Source: Streptomyces sp. TRM68416
GTDB taxonomy: Bacteria > Actinomycetota > Actinomycetes > Streptomycetales > Streptomycetaceae
Direction of reading: 5' to 3'
DNA length: 64,000 nt
Assembly (NCBI RefSeq): GCF_014596915.1
Contig: NZ_JACVWU010000028.1
Span: 47,500-111,499 of the forward strand
In this document: piece after piece, positions 40,579 through 48,460 of the stretch
How the letters are laid out: each line of letters opens with the position of its first letter
Position numbering within the stretch: position 1 is the first letter of the stretch
The notes under the pieces: model-generated
Database searches by the model: none
What the model saw: the letters and a program-made list of their open reading frames with translations, nothing else
What the model was told of the DNA's origin: nothing
Program-made: the position numbers and the translations under genes

Positions 40579-41460
40579 CCGGCGCCGCGCCACGCTCAAC
40601 GCGCCCGATCCCAGGGCGACTCCGGCGCCGACCAGGGCGCTGCCCGCGGCCTGCGCGGCACCGTAGGAGCCCGTTCCGACGAGCGGCGCGGTGCAGGCGG
40701 CGGCGACCGGGATGAGGCCGGAGAACAGCGTGGCGCGCTCCGCGCCGATCCGCTGCATGCCCATGTACCAGCACACGAAGCCGATCACGGTGACGATCAC
40801 GGCCTGCCACAGCAGGGCGACCGTCTCCGTGGTGTCCGGACTCCGCAGCCACCCGCCGCCGTCCGCGAGCAGTCCGGCCGCCGCGGACTCCACGGCGGCG
40901 ATGCCGCACACCGTGGCGGACAGCAGACGCGGTCCCAGGGACCGCAGCACGGGTACGGCGAGGACGGCGAACCCGACCTCGCCCGCCAGCGCGCACACCG
41001 AGAACGCGATGCCCGCCGCGTCCGTACGGCCCCACCCCTGGACCGTGAGGGCGCCGACGGCGACCAGCAACGCCCCGTACAGGACGATCCGTTGGGGCCG
41101 ACGGCCCTCCAGGAGCGGCACGACGACGGCCACGACCACGGGCGCGCAGCCCACCAGGACGCCGGGCACGGCCGGTTCCGCGGTGCGTTCCGCGGCGAGG
41201 ACGGCCAGGTTGAAGCCGACCATGCCGACGGCGGCGAGCAGGGCGAGGCGGAGCCACTGGCGGGCCGTGAGCGCCTTCAGCCGGGCCGCCGCGCCCCGCC
41301 CGGCCAGCGGCACGAGCAGCAGACAGGCCAGTCCGTAGCGCAGGAACTGGCCCCCCGCGTACGGATATTCGCCGAGGACGCTGTTGGCGGTGAAGGATCC
41401 TCCGACGAGTACACAGGCGAGCGCGGCGAGCAGGGCTCCGCGCGTGGTGGTGGCGTTCAT
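40294..41460 (-). CDS. EamA/DMT superfamily transporter with an extended antisense tail
   Basis: Ten predicted membrane helices in about 300 residues (two EamA repeats) with a conserved start (LLAALACVLVGGSFTANSVL). The family would end near SVARRRS, at about 40560. Here no stop codon occurs until 40294, so about 90 low-complexity residues are added, all antisense to the hydrolase. This may be a lost stop codon that is tolerated. ATG 41460 begins at the family start. It is divergent from a MocR regulator, a common pairing for vitamin or amino-acid exporters. Confidence 0.88.
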   Translation of the reverse strand: MNATTTRGALLAALACVLVGGSFTANSVLGEYPYAGGQFLRYGLACLLLVPLAGRGAAARLKALTARQWLRLALLAAVGMVGFNLAVLAAERTAEPAVPGVLVGCAPVVVAVVVPLLEGRRPQRIVLYGALLVAVGALTVQGWGRTDAAGIAFSVCALAGEVGFAVLAVPVLRSLGPRLLSATVCGIAAVESAAAGLLADGGGWLRSPDTTETVALLWQAVIVTVIGFVCWYMGMQRIGAERATLFSGLIPVAAACTAPLVGTGSYGAAQAAGSALVGAGVALGSGALSVARRRSAAAVEENARDQRGVVVHRDVTAAGQPHQPRAGDDLLGADALAAYQQPVLAAPGDGHRNPGDVVGEADGGAGPEGLGEAGRVRQGERLGDHGLG

Positions 41461-41484
41461 GGGAGCGACGCTAGGAAGCGCGGC

Positions 41485-41501
41485 GGTCCGGTTTAAGGTC
41501 C
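41485..41501. promoter_or_regulatory. Candidate MocR binding site
   Basis: GGTCC occurs at 41485-41489 and 41497-41501, separated by an AT-rich GGTTTAA patch, in the 47-bp gap between EamA and MocR genes. MocR proteins usually bind such direct repeats. Confidence 0.45.
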
Positions 41502-41507
41502 ATTTCC

Positions 41508-42950
41508 ATGACGGCATCGGAGACCAATCGGGACGCGGACTCACGGCCGGGCAGGGGTTCACCCGCGTGGGAGGTGCTGTTGCCGGCCGCCTCGGCACCG
41601 GCACGCACGCGTGGCCGCTCGTTGCAGACGGCGCTGCGCGAGGCGGTGCGCGCGGGGCGGCTCGCCCCCGGCACCCGGCTGCCGTCCAGCCGGGACCTCG
41701 CCGCCGACCTGGGCGTGTCGCGCGGGCTGATCACCGAGGCGTACGAGCAGCTCACCGCGGAGGGCTATCTGCGCAGCGGGCGGGGCGCGGGCACCTGGGT
41801 GAGCGGTGCCGTGCGGGCGTCCGGCACGCGCGCGCGTGACCTGGCCCCTCGCTCCCCGGGGACGCGCGCCGACTTCGTGCCCGGCACCCCCGACCTCTCG
41901 CTGTTCCCACGCGCCGCCTGGGCCGCCGCGCAGCGCGGGGTCCTGGCGGAACTGCCGCACCAGGACCTCGGGTATCCCGATCCGCGCGGGCTGCCCCGCC
42001 TGCGCACGGCCCTGGCCGAACTCCTGGCCCGCCGCCGGGGTGTGGTCGCCGACCCCGAGCGCCTCGTGATCGTCTCCGGGGTGGCCCAGGCGACGACACT
42101 GCTCGGTTTCGTCCTGCACGCGCGCGGGATCGGCGCCGTCGGCGTCGAGGACCCGGGGAGCCCGCAGCACGACGCCCTGTACGCCGCCGCCGGCGTCGCC
42201 ACCGTGCCCGTGCCCCTCGACGACGAGGGTCTCGCCGTAGGCCCGCTGCGGGACTCGGGCGTACGGGCGGTCGTGGCCACGCCCACGCACCAGTACCCGA
42301 GCGGCATCGCCTACTCCGCACCCCGCCGCGCCGAACTGCTGGACTGGGCCCGGTCGGTGGACGGCTTCGTCCTGGAGGACGACTACGACGGCGACTTCCG
42401 CTACGACCGCGCTCCCGTGGGTGCCCTCCAGGGCCTCGACCCGGAACGGGTCGCCTACACCGGATCGGTCAGCAAGTCGCTCGCCCCCGGTCTGCGGCTG
42501 GGCTGGCTGCTCGTCCCGCGGTCGCTGGCCGAGGACGTCGTCGAGCGCAAGCGGACGATGGATCTCGGCCACCCCACACTCGACCAGGCCCTGTTCGCCC
42601 GATTCGTCGAACGCGGCGACTACGACCGTCAGCTGCGCCGCTGCCAACGCGCCTACCGGGAGCGCCGGGACACCCTGGTCGCCGCCCTGGAGGAGCACTT
42701 CCCGGGCTCCCGGGTCTCGGGCATCGCCGCCGGACTCCATGTCATCGCCGTCCTGCCCGAACCCTTCGGCCCCGAGGAGCGCTTCCTCGCGCGCGTGGCC
42801 GCGGCCGGGGTGGCGGTACGCCCACTCGCCGACTGCACGCACGCGCGTACCGCCCACGACGACGTACGGCTGGTGCTGGGCTACGCGCACCTGTCCCCGG
42901 CCCGCATCCGGGACGGCGTACGGCTCATGGCGGAGGCAGCTGCGGTCTGA
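41508..42950 (+). CDS. MocR-type PLP-dependent transcriptional regulator
   Basis: 480 residues: an N-terminal GntR-type wHTH (APGTRLPSSRDLAADLGVSR) fused to an aminotransferase class I domain with DYDGDFRY and the PLP lysine in YTGSVSKSLAPG. MocR/PdxR regulators sense PLP or an amino compound bound to it. It is divergent from an EamA transporter, which it most likely controls. Confidence 0.95.
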   Translation: MTASETNRDADSRPGRGSPAWEVLLPAASAPARTRGRSLQTALREAVRAGRLAPGTRLPSSRDLAADLGVSRGLITEAYEQLTAEGYLRSGRGAGTWVSGAVRASGTRARDLAPRSPGTRADFVPGTPDLSLFPRAAWAAAQRGVLAELPHQDLGYPDPRGLPRLRTALAELLARRRGVVADPERLVIVSGVAQATTLLGFVLHARGIGAVGVEDPGSPQHDALYAAAGVATVPVPLDDEGLAVGPLRDSGVRAVVATPTHQYPSGIAYSAPRRAELLDWARSVDGFVLEDDYDGDFRYDRAPVGALQGLDPERVAYTGSVSKSLAPGLRLGWLLVPRSLAEDVVERKRTMDLGHPTLDQALFARFVERGDYDRQLRRCQRAYRERRDTLVAALEEHFPGSRVSGIAAGLHVIAVLPEPFGPEERFLARVAAAGVAVRPLADCTHARTAHDDVRLVLGYAHLSPARIRDGVRLMAEAAAV

Positions 42951-42992
42951 CGGGGCAAGGCGGGGCACGGCGGGGGTGCGGCGGGAGACAGC

Positions 42993-43044
42993 GGCGTCGC
43001 AGCGGGGAGACGACGGCGTCGCGGCGGGGAGGCAGCGGCGTCGC
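42993..43044. repeat. 22-bp tandem repeat
   Basis: GGCGTCGC recurs at 42993, 43015 and 43037, exactly 22 bp apart, in a G-rich stretch of GGGGAGAC-like units. It begins right after the MocR stop codon and may have grown by slippage. Confidence 0.7.
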
Positions 43045-43165
43045 GGGGGGATACGACGGGGCCGAGGCGGGGAGACGGCGGGGTGGCCACGGGCGCCTGA
43101 CGGGCTACGGCGGCTGTGGCCCGACCGGCTACGGCGGACATGGCGGCGGCAGCCGCGGCCCGGAC

Positions 43166-43370
43166 CCGCCACGGCGACACGCCGCAGGGGCAACCGCGAC
43201 CACAACCAGCCACGGCGACACACGCCGGAAGCAACCACGGCCAGAACCCGCCACCGCGACACACACCCAGAGCAACCACGACCAGAACCCGCCACCGCGA
43301 CACCAGGGAAGCGACCGCAACCCCACCCGCCTCCCGCGACACGCCACGGAAGCAACCGGGCCCCCTCGGT
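43166..43370. repeat. 41-bp tandem repeat
   Basis: Five degenerate copies with a 41-bp step: ACGGCGACAC at 43171, ACGGCGACA at 43212, then ACCGCGACA at 43253 and 43294, and CCCGCGACA at about 43334. Units share CCGCCAC, CGACAC and AGCAACCACG. The strand is C/A-rich while the 22-bp array just before it is G-rich. Between them (43045-43165) I see no gene. Confidence 0.8.
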
Positions 43371-43467
43371 CCGGCGGTCAGTTGTTCACTTGTGGTTTGC
43401 GTGTGCGCTGCGGCGCACCAGTAGTTGTGGCACTGCACTGGCCGGATCCCGTCCTGGAGGCGCATCC

Positions 43468-45042
43468 ATGTCACACCGTCCGTTGCCCGGACGCCGCAGC
43501 GTTCTGCGCGGCTCGCTCGCCGCGTCGGCGGCCCTGACCCTGCCCCCCGCGCTCGGCGCGGCCCCCGCGTTCGCCCGGTCGGGACGGCCCAGGGCGGAGT
43601 GGGGCGTGCAGACGGGAGACGTGACGACCGACTCCGGTCTGGTGTGGGTGCGCTCCGACCGCCCGGCCCGGATGATCGTCGAGACGTCCGCCACCGAGTC
43701 GTTCCGCAACCCGCGCAGATGGCACGGGCCGCTCCTCGGCTCCGGCACCGACTTCACCGGCACCACCCGGCTGCGCGGTCTGCCACCGGGCCGGCAGATC
43801 CACTACCGCGTCCTGCTCGCCGACCCCGACGACCCGCGCCGTACGGGCGAGCCGGTCACCGGCGCCTTCCGCACGGCGTCGGTGAAGCGGCGCGACGGCG
43901 TCCGCTTCGTCTGGTCCGGCGACCTCGCCGGCCAGGGCTGGGGCATCAACCCCGACCTCGGCGGCTACCGGATCTACGACACCATGGCCGGTCTCGACCC
44001 GGACTTCTTCCTCTGCAGCGGCGACAACGTCTACGCCGACGGTCCGATCTCCTCGACCGTCCCCCTGCCCGACGGCCGGACCTGGCGGAACGTCACCACC
44101 GAGGAGAAGGCCAAGGTCGCCGAGACGCTGGCGGAGTTCCGCGGCAACTTCCGCTACAACCTGCTGGACGAGAACCTGCGCGCCTTCAACGCCCGGGTGC
44201 CCTCGATCATCCAGTGGGACGACCACGAGGTCACCAACAACTGGTACCCGGGCGAGATCCTCGACGACGCCCGGTACACCGAGAAGCGCGTCGACGTGCT
44301 CGCCGCCCGGGCCCGCCGGGCGTTCTCGGAGTACTTCCCGATCTCGACGCTGCGCCGCCCCGGCGGCCGGGTGCACCGCGTCCAGCACTACGGCCCGCTG
44401 CTGGACGTCTTCGTACTGGACATGCGCACCTACCGCAACGCCAACTCGCCGGGCAACCAGACCGTCGACGAGCAGGGCATCCTCGGCCGCGAGCAGTTGG
44501 AGTGGCTCAAGCGTGAGCTGTCCCGCTCCCGTGCCGTGTGGAAGGTGATCGCCTCCGACATGCCGATCGGCCTCGTCGTGCCGGACACCGGGGACGGCAA
44601 GCCGCACATCGAGGCGGTGGCGCAGGGCGACCCGGGCGCCCCGCTCGGCCGTGAGCTCCAGATCGCCGAACTGCTGCGGTACATCAAGCACCGGCGGATC
44701 ACCGGCACGGTGTGGCTGACCGCCGACGTGCACTACACCTCGGCCCAGCACTACCAGCCCTCGCGGGCGGCGTTCACCGACTTCGAGCCGTTCTGGGAGT
44801 TCGTCTCGGGTCCGCTGAACGCCGGTGCCTTCCCGGCCAACACGCTGGACGACACCTTCGGTCCGGAACGGGTGTTCCTCAAGGCGCCGACCCGCGCCAA
44901 CGTCTCTCCCGCCGAGGGCTACCAGTTCTTCGGCGAGGTGGACATCGACGGCGGCAGCGGTGAGCTGACGGTACGGCTGCGGGAGCAGGACGGCACCGTG
45001 CTGTTCACGCAGGTGCTGCAGCCGGGCCTGGTCGGCCAGTAG
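43468..45042 (+). CDS. phoD: Alkaline phosphatase D (PhoD) family protein, Tat-exported
   Basis: 524 residues. A Tat signal is present (GRRSVLRGSLAASAALTL, twin Arg), followed by a fibronectin-like N-domain and the PhoD metallophosphatase domain (SGDNVYADGP, WDDHEVTNNW, TADVHYTS). The protein should be a secreted phosphodi- or monoesterase. ATG 43468 has CTGGAGG. Upstream, GGTCAGTT and GTTCACTT resemble Pho-box halves but are not a clear match. The longer frame from 42421 is read-through of the repeat arrays. Confidence 0.94.
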   Translation: MSHRPLPGRRSVLRGSLAASAALTLPPALGAAPAFARSGRPRAEWGVQTGDVTTDSGLVWVRSDRPARMIVETSATESFRNPRRWHGPLLGSGTDFTGTTRLRGLPPGRQIHYRVLLADPDDPRRTGEPVTGAFRTASVKRRDGVRFVWSGDLAGQGWGINPDLGGYRIYDTMAGLDPDFFLCSGDNVYADGPISSTVPLPDGRTWRNVTTEEKAKVAETLAEFRGNFRYNLLDENLRAFNARVPSIIQWDDHEVTNNWYPGEILDDARYTEKRVDVLAARARRAFSEYFPISTLRRPGGRVHRVQHYGPLLDVFVLDMRTYRNANSPGNQTVDEQGILGREQLEWLKRELSRSRAVWKVIASDMPIGLVVPDTGDGKPHIEAVAQGDPGAPLGRELQIAELLRYIKHRRITGTVWLTADVHYTSAQHYQPSRAAFTDFEPFWEFVSGPLNAGAFPANTLDDTFGPERVFLKAPTRANVSPAEGYQFFGEVDIDGGSGELTVRLREQDGTVLFTQVLQPGLVGQ

Positions 45043-45239
45043 GTCACGTAGCCTTGTGGCGTGTCGCGCACCGGCGTCATCCCCCGGCGCGCGGCACGCT
45101 CAACTCGCCCTGGCACGGCCCGGTTTCACCGGTCGGCGCGATTCCGGCGAAAGGGCCGTAAAAGCACGCAGAAGCGTTCTTTACCGCCCGGTCACAAAGC
45201 GTTCGTGATCACGCAACACCGTTCCTTCACAGTGGTTGC

Positions 45240-46685
45240 ATGAGTCGAGACATGTCTGATGTGACGCGCGCCAAGCACGGCCGTCCCGTTCACCACTGGC
45301 GGCGGGACGTCGTCCAGCTCGCGGCGCTCCTCACCGCGGTCGCGGTGGCGGACGCCGTGGCCGACCTGATCGGGCACGGACCCGACGGACCGGCGCTGCT
45401 GCTGGTGTCGGCGGTCGTCCTCGTCGCCACCGCGGCGTTCCACACATGGTGGGCACGCCGCCACGGTCACGCACCGCCGACGGACGATACCGGTGCCCGG
45501 TCGCCCGCGGCGGGGCGGCAGGCCGGGCCGTCGGGACACCCTGAGCCGCAGCCTGCTGAAACCGACGCCGAAGCCGGAATCCCGGAGAGCGCGCTGTGGC
45601 GGATGCGGACGACCGTGAAGGACGAACCGGGTTCGCTGGCCGCGCTGTGCACGGCGCTGGCGGACCGGCGGGTGGACATCCTGAGTCTGCAGACGCACCC
45701 GTTGGCCGAGGGCACGGTGGACGAGTTCCTGCTGCGCGCTCCGGGCGACCTCGCGGCGGCCGAGATCACCCGGGCCGTCCGCGCGGCCGGCGGCACCGGT
45801 ACGTGGATCGAGCGCGCCGACGCCCACGATCTGGTGGACGCGCCGACCCGGGTGCTCGGCCTCGCCACCCGTACCGCGCTGGACGCGGCCGAACTGCCGC
45901 TGGCGCTGCGCCAGTTGCTGGGCCGGTGCACGATCCGGCAGCTCCCCGCGGCGCCCGTCGGCGGTGGCCGGGGGCCGGACGCGGTGCCGGTGGAGGGGGT
46001 GCTGGAGGACACCGTGCTGCGGTTGCGGGCGCCGGAAGGCGGAGTGATCACCGTGGAGCGGCCGTATCTTCCGTTCACGCCGACCGAGTTCGCCCGGGCG
46101 CGGGCCCTGGTGGAGCTCGACGCGCGGCTCGGCCCGCGCGTGCCGCACGGCCACGACGTGCTCACGCTGCCGGAGGGCAGCGACATCACCGTGCGCCGCG
46201 CCGACACCGGAGATGTCGAGGCCGCGAAGGCCATGCACGAGCGGTGCTCCGCGCGGACGCTGGGCATGCGGTACCACGGGCCGGTGGGTGACGCGGACCG
46301 CTACCTGACCCACCTGCTCAGCCCGCGGTACGGCCGCACCCTCGCCGTGCAGACGGCGTCGGGGCGCATCGTCGGCCTCGGCCACCTGCTGTGGGACGGC
46401 GACGAGACGGAGGTCGCGCTGCTCGTCGAGGACGCGTGGCAGCGACGCGGCATCGGCGCGGAGCTGCTGGGACGGCTGGTGTCCATGGCCGCCGAGGCCG
46501 GCTGCGAGAGCGTGTACGCCGTGACGCAGGCGTCCAACACCGGGATGGTCGCCGCGATGCGGGGCCTGGGGCTCCCCCTCGACTATCAGATCGAGGAGGG
46601 AACCCTCGTCATCACCGCGCGGCTCGCTGAGCCGGTCGAGCAGGAGGACGCGGTGGTCGTACGCCGGGCGGCCGAGGCGCAGTAG
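45240..46685 (+). CDS. Membrane-anchored ACT-GNAT fusion protein
   Basis: 481 residues in three parts: two N-terminal membrane helices (about 24-70), an ACT-like domain (WRMRTTVKDEPGSLAALCTA, about 117-190), and a C-terminal GNAT domain with LVEDAWQRRGIGAELLGRLV as the acetyl-CoA motif. ACT domains bind amino acids, so the protein may acetylate in response to an amino-acid level at the membrane. I know of no established function for this combination. ATG 45240 or 45252 are both possible. The gap upstream has a CGTGATCACG palindrome (45204-45213). Confidence 0.85.
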   Translation: MSRDMSDVTRAKHGRPVHHWRRDVVQLAALLTAVAVADAVADLIGHGPDGPALLLVSAVVLVATAAFHTWWARRHGHAPPTDDTGARSPAAGRQAGPSGHPEPQPAETDAEAGIPESALWRMRTTVKDEPGSLAALCTALADRRVDILSLQTHPLAEGTVDEFLLRAPGDLAAAEITRAVRAAGGTGTWIERADAHDLVDAPTRVLGLATRTALDAAELPLALRQLLGRCTIRQLPAAPVGGGRGPDAVPVEGVLEDTVLRLRAPEGGVITVERPYLPFTPTEFARARALVELDARLGPRVPHGHDVLTLPEGSDITVRRADTGDVEAAKAMHERCSARTLGMRYHGPVGDADRYLTHLLSPRYGRTLAVQTASGRIVGLGHLLWDGDETEVALLVEDAWQRRGIGAELLGRLVSMAAEAGCESVYAVTQASNTGMVAAMRGLGLPLDYQIEEGTLVITARLAEPVEQEDAVVVRRAAEAQ

Positions 46686-46688
46686 AGG

Positions 46689-47876
46689 CTAGGGGCGGCC
46701 GGCCGCTGCGGATGCCATGCGGCCGGCCGCTCCCGTGCCCGAGGGGCCGCCCAGCGCGTGGTCCAGATCCGCCCACAGGTCCTCCACGTCCTCCAGCCCC
46801 ACCGACATCCGCAGCAGCCGGTCGCTCACCCCGGCCCCCTTGCGGTCCTCCGCGTCCACGATGCGGTGGCTGATGGAGGCCGGGTGCTGGATGAGGGTGT
46901 CGACGCTGCCGAGGCTGACCGCCGGGGTGACCAGTCGGACGGCGGCGATCACCTCGTGCGGGTCGCCGTGGACCTCGAAGGCGATCATGGCGCCGCCGAT
47001 GCGCGGGTAGTGGACGCGGGCCACGCGCGGGTCGGCGGCGAGGCGGCGGGCGAGTTCGGCGGCGTTCGCGGAGGCGGCGCGGACCCGGACCGGCAGCGTG
47101 GACAGTCCGCGCAGCAGCAGGTATCCGGCCAGCGGGTGCAGGACGCCGCCGGTGGCGAAGCGGATCTGGCGCAGCTGTCCGGCCAGCTCCTCGTCGCAGG
47201 CCACCACGCCCGCCATCACGTCGCCGTGACCGCCGAGGTACTTGGTGGCGCTGTGCAGCACCAGCCGCGCGCCCTGTTCCGCCGGGCGCTGGAGGACGGG
47301 GGTGGCGAAGGTGTTGTCCGCGAGCAGCGGCACGGAGCCGCAGGCGTGGGCGATCGCCCGCAGGTCGACCTCGGCGAGGGTGGGGTTGGCGGGCGACTCG
47401 ACCATCACGAGCCCGGTGTCGGCGCGCAGCGCGTCGGCGATGCCGGCCGGGTCGGTCCAGGTCACCTCCGAGCCGAGCAGACCGGCGGTCAGGAGATGGT
47501 CGCTGCACCCGTACAGGGGGCGGACGGCGACGACGTGGCGCAGGCCCGCCGAGGCCCGGGCCAGCAGGACGGCGCTGAGCGCGGCCATGCCGCTGGCGAA
47601 CGCCACCGCGGACTCGGTGCCCTCCAGCCTGGCGAGGGCGGTCTCGAAGCGGGCGACGGTCGGGTTGCCCAGGCGCCCGTAGACGGGCGGCCCGTCCGGC
47701 TCGGCCCCGGTCGTGGCGAACGCGTCGATACGGGCGGCCTCGCCGCGGCTGTCGTAGGAGGGGTAGGTCGTGGACAGGTCGATCGGCGGGGCGTGCAGTC
47801 CCTGACCGGCGAGGTCGTCGCGGCCGGCGTGCACGGCCTCGGTGGCCAGAGCTCTCAATCGCGCAGGGGTCTCCAT
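46689..47876 (-). CDS. Cys/Met metabolism PLP-dependent enzyme (trans-sulfuration)
   Basis: 395 residues of the cystathionine gamma-synthase/lyase fold: YGRLGNPTVARFETALARLE, AFASGMAAL, ADNTFATPVLQRP and the PLP lysine (about 212) in LHSATKYLGGHGD. Cystathionine gamma-lyase, methionine gamma-lyase or O-acetylhomoserine sulfhydrylase cannot be separated by eye. It is divergent from an Lrp/AsnC regulator, the common arrangement for methionine gamma-lyase and relatives. Confidence 0.9.
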   Translation of the reverse strand: METPARLRALATEAVHAGRDDLAGQGLHAPPIDLSTTYPSYDSRGEAARIDAFATTGAEPDGPPVYGRLGNPTVARFETALARLEGTESAVAFASGMAALSAVLLARASAGLRHVVAVRPLYGCSDHLLTAGLLGSEVTWTDPAGIADALRADTGLVMVESPANPTLAEVDLRAIAHACGSVPLLADNTFATPVLQRPAEQGARLVLHSATKYLGGHGDVMAGVVACDEELAGQLRQIRFATGGVLHPLAGYLLLRGLSTLPVRVRAASANAAELARRLAADPRVARVHYPRIGGAMIAFEVHGDPHEVIAAVRLVTPAVSLGSVDTLIQHPASISHRIVDAEDRKGAGVSDRLLRMSVGLEDVEDLWADLDHALGGPSGTGAAGRMASAAAGRP

Positions 47877-47901
47877 GGACGGAAGAGTGAACGCCGACCG
47901 G

Positions 47902-47945
47902 GTCACAGGAAGGGGACACCGTGCTACGTTCGGCCAGTGGCCGAA
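47902..47945 (+). promoter_or_regulatory. Lrp gene promoter with palindrome over the start codon
   Basis: A -35-like GTCACA (47902-47907), 17 bp, and TACGTT (47925-47930) lie six bases before GTG 47937, suggesting a leaderless start. A perfect palindrome TTCGGCCA-G-TGGCCGAA (47929-47945) is centred on the first base of the start codon. It is likely the autoregulatory Lrp site, also able to control the divergent PLP-enzyme gene. Confidence 0.7.
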
Positions 47946-48428
47946 TCTGTCGTACTGGATCCGGTGGATCTTCATCTGTTGCGGCTGCTGCAGAACGACG
48001 CCCGGACGACGTACCGGGATCTGGCGGCGCAGGTGGGGGTGGCACCGTCGACCTGTCTGGACCGGGTGACCCGGTTGCGGCGGGCCGGGGTGATTCTCGG
48101 CCATCAGCTGCGGCTGGACCCGGCGAAGCTCGGGCGTGGGCTTGAGGCGCTGCTGTCCGTGCAGGTCAGGCCGCATCGGCGGGAGCTGGTGGGGCCGTTC
48201 GTGGAGCGGATCCGGGCGCTGCCGGAGTCGCGGACCGTCTTCCATCTCACCGGCCCGGACGACTATCTGGTGCATGTCGCGGTCGCGGACATGGCCGATC
48301 TCCAGCGGCTGGTGCTGGACGAGTTCACCGCGCACCGGGAAGTGGCGCGCGTCGAGACGCGGCTGATCTTCCAGCAGTGGGACTGCGGACCGCTGCTGCC
48401 TCGTACGCCCTCGGCTCAATCCGGGTGA
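47937..48428 (+). CDS. Lrp/AsnC family regulator
   Basis: 163 residues: an AsnC HTH (LLQNDARTTYRDLAAQVGVA) and an RAM effector domain (HRRELVGPFVERIRALPESR, VFHLTGPDDYLVHVAV). It is divergent from the trans-sulfuration enzyme, which it probably activates in response to an amino acid. GTG 47937 is preferred because the helix begins soon after and a leaderless promoter fits. Confidence 0.92.
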   Translation: MAESVVLDPVDLHLLRLLQNDARTTYRDLAAQVGVAPSTCLDRVTRLRRAGVILGHQLRLDPAKLGRGLEALLSVQVRPHRRELVGPFVERIRALPESRTVFHLTGPDDYLVHVAVADMADLQRLVLDEFTAHREVARVETRLIFQQWDCGPLLPRTPSAQSG

Positions 48429-48460
48429 CGCCGCGGCCCCGTCGTACCAGGATGGTCCGC

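Noticed and set aside
37190..43370. Tandem arrays (98 bp and 41 bp) as CRISPR arrays
   Set aside because: There are no unique spacers between conserved repeats; whole units are repeated. No cas gene is in the window.
43376..43394. PHO box upstream of phoD
   Set aside because: GGTCAGTT and GTTCACTT look like half-sites, but the 11-bp repeat spacing of Streptomyces Pho boxes is not met.
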